From: Hydrogenophaga palleronii NBRC 102513
GTDB taxonomy: Bacteria; Pseudomonadota; Gammaproteobacteria; Burkholderiales; Burkholderiaceae_C
Assembly: GCF_001571225.1 (NCBI RefSeq)
Contig: NZ_BCTJ01000010.1
Location: 62,001 to 126,000 of the forward strand
Length of the DNA stretch: 64,000 bases
Direction: 5' to 3'
Shown: positions 52,207-62,064 of the stretch, in pieces
Position numbering within the stretch: position 1 is the first letter of the stretch
How the letters are laid out: every line of letters starts with the position of its first letter
Translations under genes and position numbers: made by a program
Notes under the pieces: model-generated
What the model was told of the DNA's origin: nothing
The model's input: the letters and a program-made list of their open reading frames with translations, nothing else
The model's database searches: none

Positions 52207-54231
52207 ATGAACCGCATCAACAACAACGGCATCCGCAACATCGGCATCATTGCCCATGTGGACGCGGGCAAGACCACGACCAGCGAACGCATCCTCTACT
52301 ACACGGGCGAAAGCCACCGCATGGGCGAAGTGCACGACGGCGCTGCCCACATGGACTTCGACCCCGAGGAACGCCGACGCGGCATCACCATCAACAGTGC
52401 CGCCACCACCGTGCATTGGCGCGGCGTGCAGATCAACCTGATCGACACCCCCGGCCACATCGACTTCAACATCGAGGTGGGCCGCGCGTTGCGCGTGCTC
52501 GACGGCGCCGTGGTGGTGCTGGACGGTGTGGCCGGCGTGGAGCCGCAGACCGAAACCAACTGGCGTCTGGCGGACCGGCACGAGGTGCCGCGCATCGCCT
52601 TCGTCAACAAGCTCGACCGCACGGGCGCGAACTTCGAACGCGTGATCGCGTCGATGCGCGAGCGCCTGGGCGTGCAAGCCATCCCGGTACATCTGCCCAT
52701 CGGCGCCGAGGGCGAATTCCGCGGCGTCGTGGACCTGGTGCGCATGCGTGCACTGCGGTGGGAGCGTGACGATGCATCGCAGCCGGTGCAGGAAACCGCC
52801 ATCCCCGCTGAACACCTGGCCCATGCCCAGGCGGCACGCGCGCGTCTGCTGGAAACCGTGGTCGAGCAGGACGATGAGGCCCTGGAGGCCTGGCTGCGCG
52901 GCGAAGAGCCGTCGGTGGAACTGCTGCAACGCTGCATCCGTGCGGGCGTGCGAACGCGTGCCTTTGTGCCCGTACTGGCAGGTTCGGCCTTCCGCAATCG
53001 CGGTGTCGAGCCGCTGCTGGATGCGGTGGTCGACTGGTTGCCCGCACCTGGAGAGCGCGAAGGCACGATCACGGGCCTCGACAGCGCGCCGCTGGCCGCC
53101 CTGGCATTCAAGGTGGTGACCGACGAGCACGGCAGCATGGTCTTCGTTCGCCTGTATTCGGGCCGGTTGCGGCGTGGCGACTCGGTGCTCAATACCAGCA
53201 CCGGGCGCATGGAGCGCGCGGCACGCCTTTACGAAGTGCACGCGGACAAGCGCGTCGAACGCGACGAACTCGTGGCAGGCGAGATCGCCGCGGTGGTTGG
53301 CTTCAAGGACACACTCACGGGCCAGACCCTGAGCGACCCCAAGCACCCGGTGCAACTGGAGTCCATCGCCGTGCCGGAGCCGGTGATCCACATGGCGCTG
53401 GAGCCGCGCACCAAGGCGGATCAGCAGGGCCTGTCCAAGGCGCTGCAGAACATGCTGCGCGAGGACCCGAGCCTGCGCCTGCGCCAGGACGAGGAATCGG
53501 GGCAGACCATTCTGTCCGGCATGGGCGAGCTGCAGCTGGAGGTCGCTGTGCACAAGCTGCAAGAGCGCTACGGCGTGGGCGTGGTGGTGGGCCGTCCCCA
53601 GGTGGCCTACCGCGAGACCATTGCCACGCCAGCGGAGCTGACGCACGTGCACAAGAAGCAGACCGGCGGCCCGGGCCAGTTCGCGCAGCTCACGCTGCGC
53701 CTGGAGCCTCTGGAACGCGGTGCAGGCGTTCAGTTCGAGAGCCGCATCGTCGGCGGCGCGATTCCCCGCGAGTTCATTCCCGCGGTGGAAGCGGGTGTGC
53801 GGCGCGCGGCCGAAGCCGGGCCGGCTTCGGGCTACCCGGCCGTGGACTTCCGCGCCGTGCTGCTGGATGGCGCTTTCCACGAGCGCGATTCCTCGGCCAT
53901 GGTCTTCGAGCTGGCAGCCAGCCATGCGCTGCGCGATGCCTTCGCCAAGGCCGGGCCGCAAGTGCTCGAGCCGGTGATGGCCGTGGAGGTGATCACGCCC
54001 ACCGAATACCTGGGCGACGTGATCGGCGATCTGCACCGCCGCCGTGGCCAGGTGCATGGGCATGAAGTGCGCGGCACGGCCACGGTGGTCGATGCGCTGG
54101 TGCCGCTGAAGGAGATGTTCGGCTACATCAGTACGCTGCGCGCACTTTCATCGGGCCGTGCGCAGTACACGATGCAGTTCGACGGCTACCAGGTGGCGCC
54201 GCCGGCTGTGGCCGAGTTGGCTGCAGCTTGA
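52207..54231 (+). CDS. Elongation factor G paralogue
   Basis: 674 residues, slightly shorter than housekeeping EF-G (about 700). GTPase motifs: AHVDAGKTT (G1), DTPGH (G3), NKLDR (G4); domains II to V follow, with TGGPGQFA and MFGYISTLRALSSGRAQY-type sequence in domains IV-V. This is an EF-G2-type or ribosome-protection-like paralogue, since a standalone copy outside the str operon is typical for secondary EF-G genes. It does not have clear TetM hallmarks. The 283-base leader contains a possible peptide, a terminator and a hairpin. Ends with a strong terminator. Confidence 0.88.
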   Translation: MNRINNNGIRNIGIIAHVDAGKTTTSERILYYTGESHRMGEVHDGAAHMDFDPEERRRGITINSAATTVHWRGVQINLIDTPGHIDFNIEVGRALRVLDGAVVVLDGVAGVEPQTETNWRLADRHEVPRIAFVNKLDRTGANFERVIASMRERLGVQAIPVHLPIGAEGEFRGVVDLVRMRALRWERDDASQPVQETAIPAEHLAHAQAARARLLETVVEQDDEALEAWLRGEEPSVELLQRCIRAGVRTRAFVPVLAGSAFRNRGVEPLLDAVVDWLPAPGEREGTITGLDSAPLAALAFKVVTDEHGSMVFVRLYSGRLRRGDSVLNTSTGRMERAARLYEVHADKRVERDELVAGEIAAVVGFKDTLTGQTLSDPKHPVQLESIAVPEPVIHMALEPRTKADQQGLSKALQNMLREDPSLRLRQDEESGQTILSGMGELQLEVAVHKLQERYGVGVVVGRPQVAYRETIATPAELTHVHKKQTGGPGQFAQLTLRLEPLERGAGVQFESRIVGGAIPREFIPAVEAGVRRAAEAGPASGYPAVDFRAVLLDGAFHERDSSAMVFELAASHALRDAFAKAGPQVLEPVMAVEVITPTEYLGDVIGDLHRRRGQVHGHEVRGTATVVDALVPLKEMFGYISTLRALSSGRAQYTMQFDGYQVAPPAVAELAAA

Positions 54232-54235
54232 CCAG

Positions 54236-54272
54236 AAGGGTGCAATCTTGCGGGATTGCACCCTTTTCTTTG
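54236..54272 (+). terminator. Strong Rho-independent terminator after EF-G-like gene
   Basis: Perfect 12-bp stem AAGGGTGCAATC (54236-54247) with GATTGCACCCTT (54254-54265), followed by TTTTCTTT. It begins four bases after the stop codon. Confidence 0.9.
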
Positions 54273-54394
54273 GCGCATGCCCGCTATCCGGGAAGCCCCA
54301 CCCCGCGAGGTCCCGGCTCCTTGACTGCAAGGCGTACGCCGAACGCCAGCTTCTGACCGCGGATGTTGTCGGTCACAACGTCCAGTCGGCGCGT

Positions 54395-55507
54395 TCACCC
54401 CGCCACAAAGTTGACACGCGGCGCCACCGCGCACATCAGCTCGTAGCTGATGGTGCCGGCGGCTGCGGCCACTTCGTCGATGGGCAGCACGGCATCGCCC
54501 GATGACGCGTGGCCCCACAGGATCACTTCGGCGCCGACGCCGGCATCGGGCACCGGCGTGAGGTCGAGCGTGATCATGTCCATGCTCACGCGGCCGATGA
54601 TGCGGGTGCGCACGCCGTCCACCAGCACCGGTGTGCCGGAGGGTGCGTGGCGCGGGTAACCGTCGGCGTAGCCGCAGGCCACCACGCCGATGCGCAGTGG
54701 GCCCTCTGCGGTGAAGGTGGAGCCATAACCCACGGTGTCGCCGGCCTGCAGCGACTGTGTACCGATGATGCGGCTGGACAACGTCATGGCCGGTTGCAGG
54801 CCCCAGTGCGCGGCGCCGTGCTCGGGGAAATCGGGCGCGCTGCCGTACAGCGCGATGCCTTCGCGCACCCAGTCGGCGGCGAGGTTCTGCGCGCCGCGCA
54901 GTGCGCTGCTGGCGTGGCGCAGCATGGCCGCGCTGTTGCTCACGGTGCGCTCGCCCGGCAGGTCGGCGGTGGCGGCTTCGAACGCCGCCACCTGGTGCGC
55001 AATGCCGCGTGCGCCGTCGGCGTCGCTGAAGTGGGTCATGTGCGAGATCTCTTCCACCTGCGGCAGCGCATTGAGCCGCGCCCAGGCGCTGCGGTAGGCC
55101 GCGGGCGTGAAGCCCAGGCGGTTCATGCCGCTGTTGAGCTTGAGGAAGACGCGGTGCGGCACCTGCGTCTTGTGCGCCGCAAGCCAGTCGATCTGTTCGG
55201 TGCAGTGCACGGAGTGCCAAAGCTGCAGGCGCGAGCACAGCTCCAGGTCGCGCGGTTCGAACACGCCTTCGAGCAGGTGGATCGGGCCGCGCCAGTCGAG
55301 TGCGCGCAGGCGCTCGGCTTCGGCCAGGTCGAGCAGGGCAAAACCGTCGGCGCTGCGCAGGGCGTCGAAACAACGCTCGATGCCGTGGCCGTAGGCGTTG
55401 GCCTTGACCACCGCCCAGACGCGGGCATCGGGTGCGAAATGGCGCGCGCGCTCCAGGTTGTGACGCAGGGCTTCGGGGTGGACGGTGGCAACGATGGGGC
55501 GGGGCAT
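54395..55507 (-). CDS. alr: Alanine racemase
   Basis: 370 residues from ATG 55507. PLP Lys in [10 protein letters not shown] (about residue 33), [10 protein letters not shown], and the catalytic Tyr region VGYGSTF, with GYADGYPR and [12 protein letters not shown] at the C-terminal domain. Converts L-Ala to D-Ala for peptidoglycan. Divergent from lplT, 187 bases apart. Confidence 0.95.
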   Translation of the reverse strand: MPRPIVATVHPEALRHNLERARHFAPDARVWAVVKANAYGHGIERCFDALRSADGFALLDLAEAERLRALDWRGPIHLLEGVFEPRDLELCSRLQLWHSVHCTEQIDWLAAHKTQVPHRVFLKLNSGMNRLGFTPAAYRSAWARLNALPQVEEISHMTHFSDADGARGIAHQVAAFEAATADLPGERTVSNSAAMLRHASSALRGAQNLAADWVREGIALYGSAPDFPEHGAAHWGLQPAMTLSSRIIGTQSLQAGDTVGYGSTFTAEGPLRIGVVACGYADGYPRHAPSGTPVLVDGVRTRIIGRVSMDMITLDLTPVPDAGVGAEVILWGHASSGDAVLPIDEVAAAAGTISYELMCAVAPRVNFVAG

Positions 55508-55559
55508 GGGCGTGAACAAGTCGTCAAGAGGGCGTGCACCAGAGGGTTTTCCGGGGCAT

Positions 55560-55594
55560 ACCCTCCAGGGTTCTGGAGGGTGGCGTGCTATAAC
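55560..55594 (+). promoter_or_regulatory. Operator-like dyad and -10 upstream of lplT
   Basis: ACCCTCCAG-GGTT-CTGGAGGGT (55560-55581) is a perfect 9-bp dyad, followed by TATAAC (55589-55594) as a possible -10. The dyad would cover the -35 position and is well placed for a repressor. Transcription would begin near 55601, 94 bases before lplT. Confidence 0.45.
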
Positions 55595-55694
55595 CCGGGA
55601 TCGTCTGGAGACCCGTCAACTGTCGCATAAAAAGGCCGGCGCCCGCCCCGCAGCCCCTCAGAGCTGAAACGCACCGGCACACAAAATCATCGCC

Positions 55695-56978
55695 ATGAAG
55701 CGCGGCTTCTACACCATCATGACGGCGCAGTTCTTCAGTTCGCTGGCGGACAACGCGCTGTTCGTGGCTGCGATCGAACTGCTGCGCACCCGCGGTGCGC
55801 CCGAATGGCAGAGCGCGGCGCTGGTGCCGCTGTTTGCGTTGTTCTATGTCGTGCTGGCGCCCTTCGTGGGGGCTTTTGCCGACGCCAGGCCCAAGGGCCA
55901 GGTCATGTTTCTCAGCAACGCCATCAAGGTGGCGGGCTGCCTGCTGATGCTGGCGGGTGTGCACCCGCTGCTGGCCTACACCCTGGTGGGCCTGGGCGCC
56001 GCGGCTTACTCGCCGGCCAAGTACGGCATCCTCACCGAGTTGCTGCCGCCTTCGCAGCTGGTCAAGGCCAATGGCTGGATCGAGGGCCTGACGATCTCCT
56101 CCATCATCCTCGGCGTGCTGCTCGGCGGCCAGCTGGTCAGCCCCTGGGTGTCGGCCAAGCTGATGGCGATCGAGTTGCCCGGCCTGCACCTCGGCATCCA
56201 GCACCCGGCAGAAGCGGCGGTGGCCGCGCTGGTGGTGGTGTACGCGCTGGCGGCCTGGTTCAACACCCGCATCCCGCGCACCGGCGTGACACCGCGCCCG
56301 ATGCCGAAGAACCCGCTGGCCCTGCTGCCCGATTTCTGGCGCTGCAACAGCCGCCTGTGGCGCGACCGCCTGGGCCAGATTTCGCTCGCCACCACCACGC
56401 TGTTCTGGGGTGTCTCGGGCAACCTGCGCTACATCGTGCTGGCCTGGGCCGGTGCCGCCCTCGGCTACGGCACGACGCAGGCGTCCTCGCTGGTGGGCGT
56501 GGTGGCGCTGGGCACGGCGGTGGGTGCGGTGGTGGCCTCGATGCGCATGCGGCTGGACCAGGCCACGCGCGTGATGCCGCTGGGCATTGCCATGGGTGTG
56601 CTGGTGATCCTGATGAATTTCATCGACAACGTCTGGGTGGCCGCACCGTTCCTGGTGCTGCTGGGTGGCCTGGGCGGGTTCCTGGTGGTGCCGATGAACG
56701 CGCTGCTGCAGCACCGCGGCCACAACCTGATGGGCGCGGGCCGTTCCATCGCGGTGCAGAACTTCAACGAGCAGGCCTGCATCCTGTTGCTGGGCGCGCT
56801 CTACAGCCTCTCCACCGGCATGGGCTGGTCGGCCTTTGCGGCCATCACCGCCTTCGGCGTGCTGGTGGCGGGTTTCATGGCGGTCATCGCGCTCTGGCAC
56901 CGCCACAACCAGCGCCACCACCCGCACGAGCTGGAGCGCCTGCTGGAAATCGCGCGCCGCGACGACCTGCACGGCTGA
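55695..56978 (+). CDS. lplT: Lysophospholipid transporter LplT
   Basis: 427 residues, 12 predicted helices, MFS fold. Opening FYTIMTAQFFSSLADNALFVAA and PAKYGILTELLPPSQLVKANGWIEG are close to E. coli LplT, which flips lysophosphatidylethanolamine for Aas reacylation. The aas partner is not adjacent. Divergent from alr, an arrangement common in Burkholderiales. Confidence 0.93.
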   Translation: MKRGFYTIMTAQFFSSLADNALFVAAIELLRTRGAPEWQSAALVPLFALFYVVLAPFVGAFADARPKGQVMFLSNAIKVAGCLLMLAGVHPLLAYTLVGLGAAAYSPAKYGILTELLPPSQLVKANGWIEGLTISSIILGVLLGGQLVSPWVSAKLMAIELPGLHLGIQHPAEAAVAALVVVYALAAWFNTRIPRTGVTPRPMPKNPLALLPDFWRCNSRLWRDRLGQISLATTTLFWGVSGNLRYIVLAWAGAALGYGTTQASSLVGVVALGTAVGAVVASMRMRLDQATRVMPLGIAMGVLVILMNFIDNVWVAAPFLVLLGGLGGFLVVPMNALLQHRGHNLMGAGRSIAVQNFNEQACILLLGALYSLSTGMGWSAFAAITAFGVLVAGFMAVIALWHRHNQRHHPHELERLLEIARRDDLHG

Positions 56979-56979
56979 C

Positions 56980-57075
56980 AAGGCTCCCCCCCGCGCCGCA
57001 CCTGCGGTGCGTCCCCCCCCTCAGGGGGCAACACCTGGGGCCGGCAGAGCCGGACCCTCGGTGTTTCTGGAATGG
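56980..57075 (+). repeat. Dispersed GC-rich repeat, copy 3
   Basis: CCCCCCCC-TCA-GGGGG hairpin followed by GGGGCCGGCAGAGCCGGACCC and GTGTTTC. Directly follows lplT. An inverted partial copy lies at 57165-57247, the pair facing each other across about 90 bases. Confidence 0.6.
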
Positions 57076-57164
57076 CGTTGCTTCGCCCGCTGTGAATCCA
57101 GCTCCGGCCACGGTTGAACACCCGCCATGCCAGCACTCATGCGCAGGCTTGAGAAGGCTTGGGC

Positions 57165-57247
57165 CAGAAACACCGCGGAACTGGCTTTGCCAGGCCGCAG
57201 GTGTTGCCCCCTTGAGGGGGTCGCGCGCAGCGCGGCGGGGGTGGGTC
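57165..57247 (-). repeat. Dispersed GC-rich repeat, copy 4 (inverted)
   Basis: GAAACACCG...GCCAGGCCGCAGGTGTTGCCCCC-TTGA-GGGGG resembles the reverse complement of 56980-57075. It overlaps the end of the receiver-like gene. Confidence 0.55.
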
Positions 57248-58479
57248 TAGAACCCGACGTTCGTGGGCGCGAAGCCGTTCAGGCTCACCAGCCGGTGCTG
57301 CGCGAGCACCTTGTACAGCTCGGCTTCGCCGACCGAGCGCGAGAGGTAGGCGTCGCTGCCGGCCAGGCCGGCTTTCATGCGGTCCATGCTGCCGGCGCTG
57401 GGCGCGAACATGATGACCACCGGCGCGCCCTTGGGGCCCTTGGTCTGTTTGGCGACCCGGCAGACCTGGTTGGCGTCGGGGTCGCCCTTCAGGCGGTCGA
57501 TCACCACCACGCGGTAGGCATGGGCCTTGAGCATCACCAGAGACTGCGCCGCTTCGCGAGACCAGTCCACCGTGAGGCCGTATTTCCGGAAGCGCTTGAG
57601 CAGGATGCGGCCTTCGATCAGGCTCTCGGCCACCAGCAGCATGTCGCCGCGCGCCACCTCGGGAGCCTCGGTCTTGTTGCCTGGTTGCGTCGTGGGCTTG
57701 CCGGCGCGGCGCTCGCGCGGGGCTGCGGGTGCGGGCAGCGGCAGGTCTTCGAGCGCACCGAAGTCGGTCATGCGCATCACACCCGGACGCTGCCGCACGG
57801 CCGGCGCCGCCGCAGCGAGCGCTTTCCGGGGGGTGGCCGGCGGCGGTGTGGGTGGCGTGGGGGGCGACAAATGCACCGGGTCGCTTCTGATCATCGGCCG
57901 CGTGGGCGGGAACTCGCTGTCGGCGCTGGCCGGCGGCTGGCCGGCACCGGGCTTGGGCTGCAGGGCCGGCAGCGCCCGGGCGTCAAAGGGTTGGGTGTGG
58001 GCAAAGCTGCGGTCGGCACCGTGGCCGCGCGGCAACACCGGCGCATGCTGCACCACGCCCATGCGCCCGCTGGCCAGCCGCATGCTCGCGTCCAGCCCGT
58101 GCAACTGGGACACCTGAAATGCTTCGACGGGTGCGGCCGGCGGCGGCGCCGCGGCATCGCGCCCGCCACTGTGCGCGCCCACCAGCTTGTCGAGTGCGGC
58201 CAGCATGGACACAAGCCTCACCGGTTTGCGCTGCAGGGGCCAGCCGGTGCCGGCATCGGAACTACCGACCAGCATCACGCGGCCCGGCAGCTCCGCATCG
58301 CGCACCAGCATCACGGCCTGCACGTTGTCGGCGTTGACCATCAGGATCTGCGCGTCCATGACCTCGTCCTGCACCTGGTACCCGGGTGGGCGGCGCGCGG
58401 CCAGACGGAAAAAAGACTCGAATGTGGCGGATTCGGCTTGGGAAAACCCCACCAGCGCCACCGTGTATGCAGCGGTCAT
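57247..58479 (-). CDS. Receiver-like protein with long Pro-rich linker
   Basis: 410 residues. An N-terminal alpha/beta segment (about 1-100; AYTVALVGFSQAE, LMVNADNVQAVMLVRDA) looks like a degenerate receiver-type domain; a disordered Pro/Ala linker (about 105-270) follows; and a C-terminal receiver-like domain (about 278-400) has VVVIDRLKGDPD with an Asp where the phospho-acceptor would be. No output domain. This layout suggests a two-lobed signalling adaptor. No partner kinase adjoins. It is a conserved-hypothetical-class call. Confidence 0.6.
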   Translation of the reverse strand: MTAAYTVALVGFSQAESATFESFFRLAARRPPGYQVQDEVMDAQILMVNADNVQAVMLVRDAELPGRVMLVGSSDAGTGWPLQRKPVRLVSMLAALDKLVGAHSGGRDAAAPPPAAPVEAFQVSQLHGLDASMRLASGRMGVVQHAPVLPRGHGADRSFAHTQPFDARALPALQPKPGAGQPPASADSEFPPTRPMIRSDPVHLSPPTPPTPPPATPRKALAAAAPAVRQRPGVMRMTDFGALEDLPLPAPAAPRERRAGKPTTQPGNKTEAPEVARGDMLLVAESLIEGRILLKRFRKYGLTVDWSREAAQSLVMLKAHAYRVVVIDRLKGDPDANQVCRVAKQTKGPKGAPVVIMFAPSAGSMDRMKAGLAGSDAYLSRSVGEAELYKVLAQHRLVSLNGFAPTNVGF

Positions 58480-58656
58480 GCCTGCCCCCGGAACTATTGT
58501 TATTGAATGTTACTTCTGCCAGTATGCCCGCATTGCCCTGCATTTCGGCGTACTTCAACCCGGATACAGCGGCCCGATTGCCGGGCCAATCGTCCGGCCG
58601 CTGCGCCCCACGTGCGATCTGTCACAGTGCAGCCTTCCCCTTCAGGAGCCACCACC

Positions 58657-59142
<486 letters not shown>

Positions 59143-59164
59143 GGCAGGCGCCCCGGGCCGCGCC

Positions 59165-59857
59165 TCAAGCCAGGGTGCTGCGGCCGGTTTCGCGCCGCAG
59201 CAGGTCGGCCAGCCGTTTGCCGGGTTCGTCCGGAAAGCGTTCGTCGCTCGGCTCCACCGACACCATGCGGTCGAGGCGGAAGCTGCGAAAGTCCTGGCGC
59301 TGTTCGCACCATGCGGCCAGGGTCCAGACCTTGCCCCAGAAGAAGCAGCCCAGCGGCCACACCTGGCGTTCGCTCTGCCGGTCGTCCTGGTCGCGGTAGC
59401 GCAGGCCGATCCGGCGGCGCTGCTGTGCCGATTCGCGCAACAGTTGAAGGCGTTCGGCCAGCACCAGATCAAGCCCGGCCGTCACCGCCACGACCTGCTG
59501 GCTCTCCACCTCGGTGCGGACCCTCGGCGGCAGCACCGACAGCACACGCGACATGGCGTCCGAGGCGGCCAGCGCCAGCGCCGGGTCCAGCCACTGCCGC
59601 GCCATCTGCGTCGCCAGTGCCAGGGCTCGCGCCTCCTCCTGCGTGAACATCAGCGGCGGCAGGTCGAAGCCCTTGCCCAGCCGGTAACCGACACCGGCCT
59701 CACCTTCGATGGGCACACCGCGCGCCTGCAAGTCGGCGACATCGCGGTAGACCGTGCGCGGCGACACCTCCAGCCGCGCGGCGAGCCATGCGGCTGTCGA
59801 CAACCGGCGGCCGCGGATCAGCTGAACAAGGGCAAAGAGTCGGTCGGCGCGTCGCAT
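59165..59857 (-). CDS. YafY-type regulator (HTH plus WYL domain)
   Basis: 230 residues: HTH_11 winged helix at 1-55 (LAARLEVSPRTVYRDVADLQARG) and WYL-type ligand-sensing domain (about 135-210) with RIGLRYRD, RQVWPLGCFFWGKVWTLAAWCE and DFRSFRLDRM. Such regulators bind nucleotides or ssDNA and control stress or phage-defence loci. Its start lies inside the EVE gene by 40 bases, so it is translated from the same mRNA as VOC and EVE. Confidence 0.9.
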   Translation of the reverse strand: MRRADRLFALVQLIRGRRLSTAAWLAARLEVSPRTVYRDVADLQARGVPIEGEAGVGYRLGKGFDLPPLMFTQEEARALALATQMARQWLDPALALAASDAMSRVLSVLPPRVRTEVESQQVVAVTAGLDLVLAERLQLLRESAQQRRRIGLRYRDQDDRQSERQVWPLGCFFWGKVWTLAAWCEQRQDFRSFRLDRMVSVEPSDERFPDEPGKRLADLLRRETGRSTLA

Positions 59858-60327
59858 GCTTCGGCCATGCTATCCCAGCCCATCGAAGTGGTGTCGGCCT
59901 GCATCGCCTGCGCGATGCGCCGCATGTCGGCGGTGCTGATTTCAAACAGCCCGAAGCGGAACTTGTAGCCCCAGTGCTGCCGGTCTTCAACGAACTCCAG
60001 CGCATCGAGCAGCGGCGCGATGGGAGCGGGCCGTGCGCGAGCGTAGCGCACATCGCGCCGGTGCGGCACGAAGCCGCCGCCCATGTCCACCGTGTAAGGC
60101 GCACGCGGCTGCACCACGCCGATGCTGACGAAGCTCTGCAGCCGGTCCTTGCCGCCCTGGCTGCGGGCGGGTGCGTAGTACGCCACCACATCACCGGCAC
60201 GCAGCCGCTGCAGTGGCGCGCGTTTGCCATGGCAGACCTGCATGAAGCCCACCGGGGTGTGGTCGCGGCCGCGCAGCGCGTGGTCGGCGCTGGCGACGGC
60301 GATCCAGCAGCGAGGCGTGGTCTGCAT
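59818..60327 (-). CDS. EVE domain protein (UPF0310)
   Basis: 169 residues from ATG 60327. EVE/PUA-like fold: CWIAVASADHALRG at the start, GFMQVCHGKRAPLQRLRAGDVVAYY, RLQSFVSIGVV and GYKFRFGLFEIS. The family binds modified bases or nucleic acids and is related to YTH domains. Two bases separate it from the VOC gene and it overlaps the WYL regulator, so all three are cotranslated. Confidence 0.87.
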   Translation of the reverse strand: MQTTPRCWIAVASADHALRGRDHTPVGFMQVCHGKRAPLQRLRAGDVVAYYAPARSQGGKDRLQSFVSIGVVQPRAPYTVDMGGGFVPHRRDVRYARARPAPIAPLLDALEFVEDRQHWGYKFRFGLFEISTADMRRIAQAMQADTTSMGWDSMAEACDAPTDSLPLFS

Positions 60328-60329
60328 GT

Positions 60330-60707
60330 TCAGGCCAGTGCGTGCAGGCCGACGCGGTTGCCTTCGCTGTCGATGATGTGGGCGAAGCAGCCCATGCCAT
60401 CGGGCAGGATCACCTTGGGTTGCGCCACGCGCGCGCCGGCGGCCACGGCCCGCTCCAGGCACACGTCCAGCGACGGCGATGCGTTGAGGTACACCAGGGT
60501 GCCATCGGCAGTCGGCCGGCTGGCCGGGCTCTGCAGCAGCGCGCCTTTGACGTCGTCGCTGCTGTCCACATCGAACACGCCCATCTCACTGCCGGGCGCG
60601 CCGAAGGCCTCGCGCCGCAAGGGCCGGCCGGTCAGCGCGGTGTAGAACCGCAGCGCGCGGTCCATGTCGGTCACGGGAATCTCGAACCAGTTCAGCGCAT
60701 GCGCCAT
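60330..60707 (-). CDS. VOC family (glyoxalase-like) protein
   Basis: 125 residues from ATG 60707, preceded by TGGAGAAA. One beta-alpha-beta-beta-beta metal-binding fold repeat pair: ALNWFEIPVTDMDRALRFYTALTG, MGVFDVDS and IIDSEGNRVGLHA (final Glu/His metal positions). Small YjdF/PhnB-like; substrate unknown. First gene of VOC-EVE-WYL operon. Confidence 0.9.
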   Translation of the reverse strand: MAHALNWFEIPVTDMDRALRFYTALTGRPLRREAFGAPGSEMGVFDVDSSDDVKGALLQSPASRPTADGTLVYLNASPSLDVCLERAVAAGARVAQPKVILPDGMGCFAHIIDSEGNRVGLHALA

Positions 60708-60785
60708 CGTTTTCTCCAGGGGGTTGAACAAGCCCCGGAGTCTGCGCGGCCCCTGCTGACAGCGTGCTGGCAGCAGCCTGTGCGG

Positions 60786-62048
60786 TCAGCCGGTGAGCGC
60801 CTCGTCCAGCAGCTCGACCCAGTGCCGCACCGGCGTGCTGGTGCCGCTCTGCAGGTGGGTGATGCAGCCGATGTTGGCGCTGGCGATCACCGCGGGCTGC
60901 AGCTCGTCCAGGTGGCCGAGCTTGCGGTCGCGCAGGGTGTGCGCGATCTCGGGGTTGAGCACCGAGTAGGTGCCGGCCGAGCCGCAGCACAGGTGGGCTT
61001 CGTTGTTCGCCACCTGCACGGTGAAACCGAGCGCGGCCAGGTGTTGCTCCACACCGCCCTTGAGCTTCTGGCCGTGCTGCAGCGTGCAGGGCGGGTGGAA
61101 CGCCACCACGCGCGCGGCGTCGGGCGCCTGCTGGAGCTTCGGGCGCAGCAGCGGCACCAGCTCGGGCAGCAGCTCGCTCAGGTCGCGCGTGAGTGCGCTC
61201 ACGCGCGCGGCCTTGGCGGCATAGGCCGGGTCGTCCTGCAGGATGTGGCCGTACTCCTTCACCGTCACGCCGCAGCCCGAGGCGTTCATCACGATGGCCT
61301 CGACACCGGCGGTGGCGTCCGGGCCCTTGCCGCCCTCGCCTTCGATCAGCGGCCACCAGGCGTCGATGTTGGCGCGCATCTGCGCCTTGCCGCCGTCCTG
61401 GTCGTTCAGGTGGAACTTCACCGCGCCACAGCAACCGGCTTTGGGCGCGAGCACGCCCTGGATGCCGGCGGCATCGAGCACGCGCGCGGTGGCGTTGTGG
61501 ATGCCGGGCATCATGGCCGGCTGCACACAACCGGCCAGCAGCAGCACGCGGCGCGCATGGGTGCGGGTGGGCAAGGGGCCGGCGGCACGTGGCGCGGGCA
61601 CCTTGTCCTTGAGCACGCCCGGCAGCAGCGGGCGCACCATCTGCCCGAGCTTCATGGCCGGCGCGAACAGGGGCGAGGTGAGGCCTTCCTTCAGCGCCCA
61701 GCGCAAGGCTTTTTCGCTGGCCGGGCGCGGCACTTTTTCGTCCACGATCTGGCGCCCGATGTCGACCAGGTGGCCGTAGTCCACACCACTCGGGCAGGTG
61801 CTCTCGCAGTTGCGGCAGGTGAGGCAACGGTCCAGGTGCAGCTGCGTCTTGCGCGTCGGCTCGGCACCTTCGAGCACCTGCTTCATCAGGTAGATGCGGC
61901 CACGCGGGCCGTCGAGTTCGTCACCGAGCAACTGGTACGTGGGGCAGGTGGCGGTGCAGAAGCCGCAGTGCACGCACTTGCGCAGGATGGCCTCTGCCGC
62001 GCGGCCATCGGCACGCGCCTGGTATTCGGGGGAGAGCTGGGTTTGCAT
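60786..62048 (-). CDS. glcF: Glycolate oxidase iron-sulfur subunit GlcF
   Basis: 420 residues from ATG 62048. Two [4Fe-4S] motifs at CVHCGFCTATCPTY and CLTCRNCESTCPSG, then two CCG domains (GCCGAVKFHL; CCGSAGTYSV). With GlcD and GlcE it forms the glycolate dehydrogenase passing electrons to quinones. Follows glcE after 16 bases. glcD is not within the window. Confidence 0.95.
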   Translation of the reverse strand: MQTQLSPEYQARADGRAAEAILRKCVHCGFCTATCPTYQLLGDELDGPRGRIYLMKQVLEGAEPTRKTQLHLDRCLTCRNCESTCPSGVDYGHLVDIGRQIVDEKVPRPASEKALRWALKEGLTSPLFAPAMKLGQMVRPLLPGVLKDKVPAPRAAGPLPTRTHARRVLLLAGCVQPAMMPGIHNATARVLDAAGIQGVLAPKAGCCGAVKFHLNDQDGGKAQMRANIDAWWPLIEGEGGKGPDATAGVEAIVMNASGCGVTVKEYGHILQDDPAYAAKAARVSALTRDLSELLPELVPLLRPKLQQAPDAARVVAFHPPCTLQHGQKLKGGVEQHLAALGFTVQVANNEAHLCCGSAGTYSVLNPEIAHTLRDRKLGHLDELQPAVIASANIGCITHLQSGTSTPVRHWVELLDEALTG

Positions 62049-62064
62049 TGCGGCGTCCGTTTCG

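Noticed and set aside
52207-54231. Tetracycline ribosome-protection gene (tetM-like)
   Set aside because: Domain sequences follow EF-G, including near-canonical domain IV-V motifs; no feature specific to TetM/TetO is evident.
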